Source: an uncultured Pseudomonadota bacterium (GTDB lineage: Bacteria; Pseudomonadota; Gammaproteobacteria; Burkholderiales; Usitatibacteraceae). From it: a DNA stretch of 35,423 bases. Positions 32,646 through 35,423 of this stretch are shown here, piece by piece. The position numbers and the translations under genes were made by a program. Location: contig CALEJW010000138.1 of the NCBI GenBank assembly GCA_937898635.1, positions 1-35,423 on the forward strand. Reading direction: 5' to 3'. Positions within the stretch are counted from its first letter, which is position 1, and each line of letters opens with the position of its first letter. The notes below the pieces were generated by a model. It had not been told where the DNA came from. It saw nothing but the letters and a program-made list of their open reading frames with translations, and ran no database searches.

Positions 32646-34322
32646 TCAGCGCACGCGCCGGTACAGGACGAAGGCCTCCGTGCGGTCCCCGGGGCGCGAG
32701 CCGCGCCAGGCTTCGCGCCAGCGCGACGGGTCCACCGCCGGCGACGAGGAACGCGTCACCTGGGCCACGAGGGTGTCGCAGCGCCGGGCGCCCGGATTGC
32801 CGGGAGAAAGCATCCGCAGGCCGGTGAAGTAGTCGAGGAGCGCGCGCTGGGCGTCGCCGACGCCCGCGCCGAGGGTGCAGGTCGAAGTCCCGATCTCCGC
32901 GGCGAGCCTGGTCGCCACGCCCCGGTAGCTGCGCGCCTGGTCGATGAGGGGCAGCCCCAGCATCATCGTGAGCATCCACACCATGGTGATGCCCGCGCTC
33001 CAGTTGACCACGGCCCGGCGCGTGGTGCGAACGGAGCGCGCCACCACCGCGACCCAGATGCAGGTGAGGAGGGCGGCAAGGGCGAAGGGCACGAAGCGGA
33101 AGGGGTACTGGAAGCCGGGAACCTCGCGCCGGAGCCACGCCGCGATCACCTCGGGACTTCCCGTGAGGGCCGCGGTGAAGCCCAGCCAGAGGATCACGGC
33201 CATGAGCGAGAACGTGGTGACGCCGAACCAGTCGAGGGCGCTCGCCGCGCCCCGCGGCAGGGAGTCGAGCTCGGCCACGCCGAGCAGCACCAGCGGGACG
33301 AGGAGCGGCATCGCGTTCACCTCGCGGGCCTCGGCGAGGAGCGAGAGCAGGGCGAAGAAGAGGAGCGCGGCCGCGAGCGGCAGGCGGATGTCGGCGCGGC
33401 TCGCGAGGGTCCTGCGGGCGCGCCAGGCCGTCCACAGCGCGAGCGGCAGGGCCGGCCACGCGTACCACGGCAGGATCTTCGCGAAGTAGGCGAGGTCGGC
33501 GAAGGCGCCGCGGCTGACGCCCCCGCTCCAGCGCGTCGCGATGGCCACGCCGAGCCATTCGGCGGAAAGGGCCGGGTCGCGCTGCGCGAGGACCACGGGC
33601 CACGCGCACACGAGGGGCGCGGCGATCGCTAGCCCGCCGGCCGCCGCGAGCGCATAGGATCGCGTCCGCCAGGCGGGGCCGATCACGGGAAGGACCAGCG
33701 CCAGCAGCGCGACGAGCAGGGCGGGCATCAGCCCGTCGCCGAGGAATGCGGCCGCCAGGCCCGCGCCGAGCAGCGGACCCCCGGCCCAGGGGCGCCGCGC
33801 CGCCAGGGCAAGCCCGGCGATGCCCAGCGAGACGCCAGCGAGGCCGGCGAGGTCCGTGCTCATCTCGTGGGCGCGGATGAGCAGGCCCAGGCAGCCGATC
33901 AGCAGCAGGACGGCGATGCGCCCGGCGCGCGGCCCGTGCAGGGTCACCGCGGCGACGTGGACGCCGGCCATGGTGAGCGCCATGAAGAAGCCCGAGGCGA
34001 GGCGGGCCGCGTCGTGGAGGGCGAGCCAGCTCCCGAAGGCCTTCGCGAAAGCGGCCGCGGTCCAGAAGAAGAGGGGTGCCCGGTCGAGATAGGGCTCGCC
34101 GGCGAGCATCGGCACCGCCCAGTCCCCGGATCGGAGCATCCCCGACACCGCGCCCAGCGCGAGTGCCTCGTCGATCTTCCACGGGTCGTGCCCCACGAGC
34201 CCGGGCAGGAGCCAGGCGAGGCAGACCAGGAGGAAGAGCGCGGACTTGACGGGGGTTCGCGTCCCGTCCCACGAGATGCGCTGGCGAAGCGAGTCCACCA
34301 GGGGATCGGCGGTGCGGTTCAC
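32646..34322 (-). CDS. ArnT/GT39-like membrane glycosyltransferase
   Basis: The 558-residue protein has about a dozen hydrophobic helices. The family signature is in the first periplasmic loop: HDPWKIDEALALG, holding an acidic pair expected to be catalytic, followed by AGEPYLDRAPLFFW. This is the pattern of ArnT and related GT-C enzymes, which transfer a sugar from a polyprenyl phosphate to lipid A or a protein at the periplasmic face. The C-terminal part has a soluble region with few cysteines. The donor and acceptor are unknown. No arn operon genes are nearby, so lipid A aminoarabinose modification is not implied. The start at 34322 is followed by a plausible cytoplasmic N-tail before the first helix. 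Confidence 0.87.
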   Translation of the reverse strand: MNRTADPLVDSLRQRISWDGTRTPVKSALFLLVCLAWLLPGLVGHDPWKIDEALALGAVSGMLRSGDWAVPMLAGEPYLDRAPLFFWTAAAFAKAFGSWLALHDAARLASGFFMALTMAGVHVAAVTLHGPRAGRIAVLLLIGCLGLLIRAHEMSTDLAGLAGVSLGIAGLALAARRPWAGGPLLGAGLAAAFLGDGLMPALLVALLALVLPVIGPAWRTRSYALAAAGGLAIAAPLVCAWPVVLAQRDPALSAEWLGVAIATRWSGGVSRGAFADLAYFAKILPWYAWPALPLALWTAWRARRTLASRADIRLPLAAALLFFALLSLLAEAREVNAMPLLVPLVLLGVAELDSLPRGAASALDWFGVTTFSLMAVILWLGFTAALTGSPEVIAAWLRREVPGFQYPFRFVPFALAALLTCIWVAVVARSVRTTRRAVVNWSAGITMVWMLTMMLGLPLIDQARSYRGVATRLAAEIGTSTCTLGAGVGDAQRALLDYFTGLRMLSPGNPGARRCDTLVAQVTRSSSPAVDPSRWREAWRGSRPGDRTEAFVLYRRVR

Positions 34323-34373
34323 GCGCTGTCCGGGGAGCGGCGGAGGGGCATGGACTATTGTAGCCGCGGCAAC

Positions 34374-34398
34374 AAAAAAGGCAGCCGAGGCTGCCTTT
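34374..34398 (-). terminator. Intrinsic terminator of rpmE2
   Basis: On the minus strand AAAGGCAGCC and GGCTGCCTTT form a perfect 10-bp inverted repeat with a 2-nt centre, followed by a run of six T (34379 down to 34374). It lies 49 bp after the rpmE2 stop. Read on the plus strand, the same hairpin has only a TTT after it. Confidence 0.85.
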
Positions 34399-34446
34399 CC
34401 TGGTATGGCGAGCGGGCGCTCACTCGTGCCCGGCGACCGGTGCGCT

Positions 34447-34707
34447 TCAGGACGGCGTCGTGGACTTCCGCGCGTAGCGCTTCTTGAACTTGTCGACGCG
34501 GCCGGCGGTGTCGACGATCTTCTGCTTGCCCGTGTAGAACGGGTGGGACTCCGCGGAAATCTCGATCTTGTAGACCGGATATTCCTTGCCGTCCTTCCAC
34601 TTGATCGTCTCGCTGGTGGAGACGGTCGAGCGCGTGACGAAACCGAAATCGCAGCTGGTGTCGAGGAACACGACCTCGCGGTAGTTCGGGTGGATGCCTT
34701 CTTTCAT
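34447..34707 (-). CDS. rpmE2: 50S ribosomal protein L31, type B
   Basis: The 86-residue protein begins MKEGIHPNYREVVFLDTSCDFGF and continues with SAESHPFYTGKQKIVDTAGRVDKFKKRY, the L31 signature. The zinc-binding cysteine pairs of the A type are missing (a single Cys is present) and an insertion is present, so this is the zinc-independent B type. It lies downstream of rho, the usual order in betaproteobacteria. It has its own promoter candidate at 34780-34808 and a terminator at 34374-34398. Confidence 0.97.
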   Translation of the reverse strand: MKEGIHPNYREVVFLDTSCDFGFVTRSTVSTSETIKWKDGKEYPVYKIEISAESHPFYTGKQKIVDTAGRVDKFKKRYARKSTTPS

Positions 34708-34779
34708 GGTCTGTCGCGCCTTTCTCGCTCTCGAGGGCGCCGGGCGGGGTTCGATCGTGCCGGCTGCCGGGAAACGCGA

Positions 34780-34808
34780 ATTATCGCCGAAACGGGGTTT
34801 TTAGGCAA
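34780..34808 (-). promoter_or_regulatory. Putative sigma-70 promoter of rpmE2
   Basis: On the minus strand TTGCCT (34808-34803) and GATAAT (34785-34780) are separated by exactly 17 bp. It predicts a leader of about 65-70 nt for rpmE2. I see no sequence resembling a Zur box next to it. Confidence 0.62.
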
Positions 34809-34858
34809 ATCCTATGCCAAGCAAGGACTTATGGGGCCGCCGTGGCCGGGGAATCGTG

Positions 34859-34897
34859 CCGCGGCGGGGTCCGGAAGGATGGACAGGCCCGCCGCGG
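34859..34897. other. Long hairpin in the rho-rpmE2 intergenic region
   Basis: CCGCGGCGGG and CCCGCCGCGG are perfect 10-bp complements. Inside them GTCC and GGAC can pair further around GGAAGGAT. No T-tract follows on the minus strand. It is probably the 3' structure of the rho message. The rest of the 267-bp gap (34708-34974) holds the rpmE2 promoter and no gene that I can support. Confidence 0.5.
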
Positions 34898-34974
34898 GGT
34901 GGTTCTCGCTCCCCCGCGGCCCGGGAAGTCCCGGCGGGAGGAGCGACCCCGGGGCGACGCTCGGCCGCGGCGCG

Positions 34975-35423
<449 letters not shown>

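Noticed and set aside
34708..34974. Small gene between rho and rpmE2
   Set aside because: A short open frame on the plus strand (from 34814) runs antisense into rho and is Arg/Gly/Pro-rich. The gap is better explained by the rpmE2 promoter and a hairpin.

Overview
The window is a dense, very GC-rich (roughly 70 % by eye) stretch of bacterial chromosome. Almost every base is coding, with short or overlapping intergenic gaps. I saw no insertion sequence, integrase, tRNA, rRNA or CRISPR array. The gene set suggests a betaproteobacterium (Burkholderiales or a relative): rho followed by type-B rpmE2, a glcD-glcD-glcE-glcF cluster, a DUF1302/DUF1329/YCF48/RND envelope cluster, and an FNR/ANR-type regulatory signature. 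Genus is not determinable from the sequence.

Layout. 1-309: 3' end of a thiolase. 404-2758: secreted penicillin/AHL-acylase-family Ntn hydrolase. 2919-9686: a four-gene envelope cluster (DUF1302 outer-membrane protein, DUF1329 periplasmic protein, YCF48/BNR repeat protein, MMPL-type RND permease), followed by an overlapping DUF423 membrane protein to 10078. 10075-10875 (-): MOSC protein. 10981-12093 (+): SPFH protein with a C-terminal GYF_2-like domain. 12151-16308 (-): six closely spaced genes, in transcription order a charged secreted protein, free-Met-(R)-sulfoxide reductase, Y-family DNA polymerase, SDR dehydrogenase, LysE-type exporter and peroxiredoxin. 16501-19436 (+): oligopeptidase B and an overlapping EamA transporter. 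19444-19917 (-): NTF2-like protein. 20046-21716 (+): formate-tetrahydrofolate ligase. 21778-23058 (+): Ser/Thr kinase fused to a cyclic-nucleotide-binding domain. 23066-23554 (-): DUF456 protein. 23638-28904 (+): glycolate oxidase cluster. 28966-32635 (+): CBS/MgtE-like membrane protein and a P2A Ca2+-ATPase-like pump. 32646-34322 (-): ArnT/GT39-like glycosyltransferase. 34447-35423 (-): rpmE2 and the 3' part of rho.

How the genes work together. The 2919-9686 block has the parts of a trans-envelope export or transport route for a hydrophobic molecule (inner-membrane RND pump, periplasmic proteins, outer-membrane component), and a secreted amide hydrolase precedes it. A strong terminator-like hairpin between its second and third genes could set unequal expression. 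The glc block oxidises glycolate or another 2-hydroxyacid. The minus-strand block 12151-16308 reads like an oxidative-damage and repair operon.

The most interesting regulatory signals are FNR/ANR-like boxes. Two lie in tandem upstream of fhs, the nearer one about 42 bp from the inferred start. One lies upstream of the MgtE-like/Ca-ATPase pair. They suggest oxygen-responsive control of formate/C1 metabolism and cation transport. The kinase-cNBD gene has a consensus -10 only 7 bp before its ATG, which predicts a leaderless mRNA.

All functional calls come from reading motifs by eye; no database search was possible.
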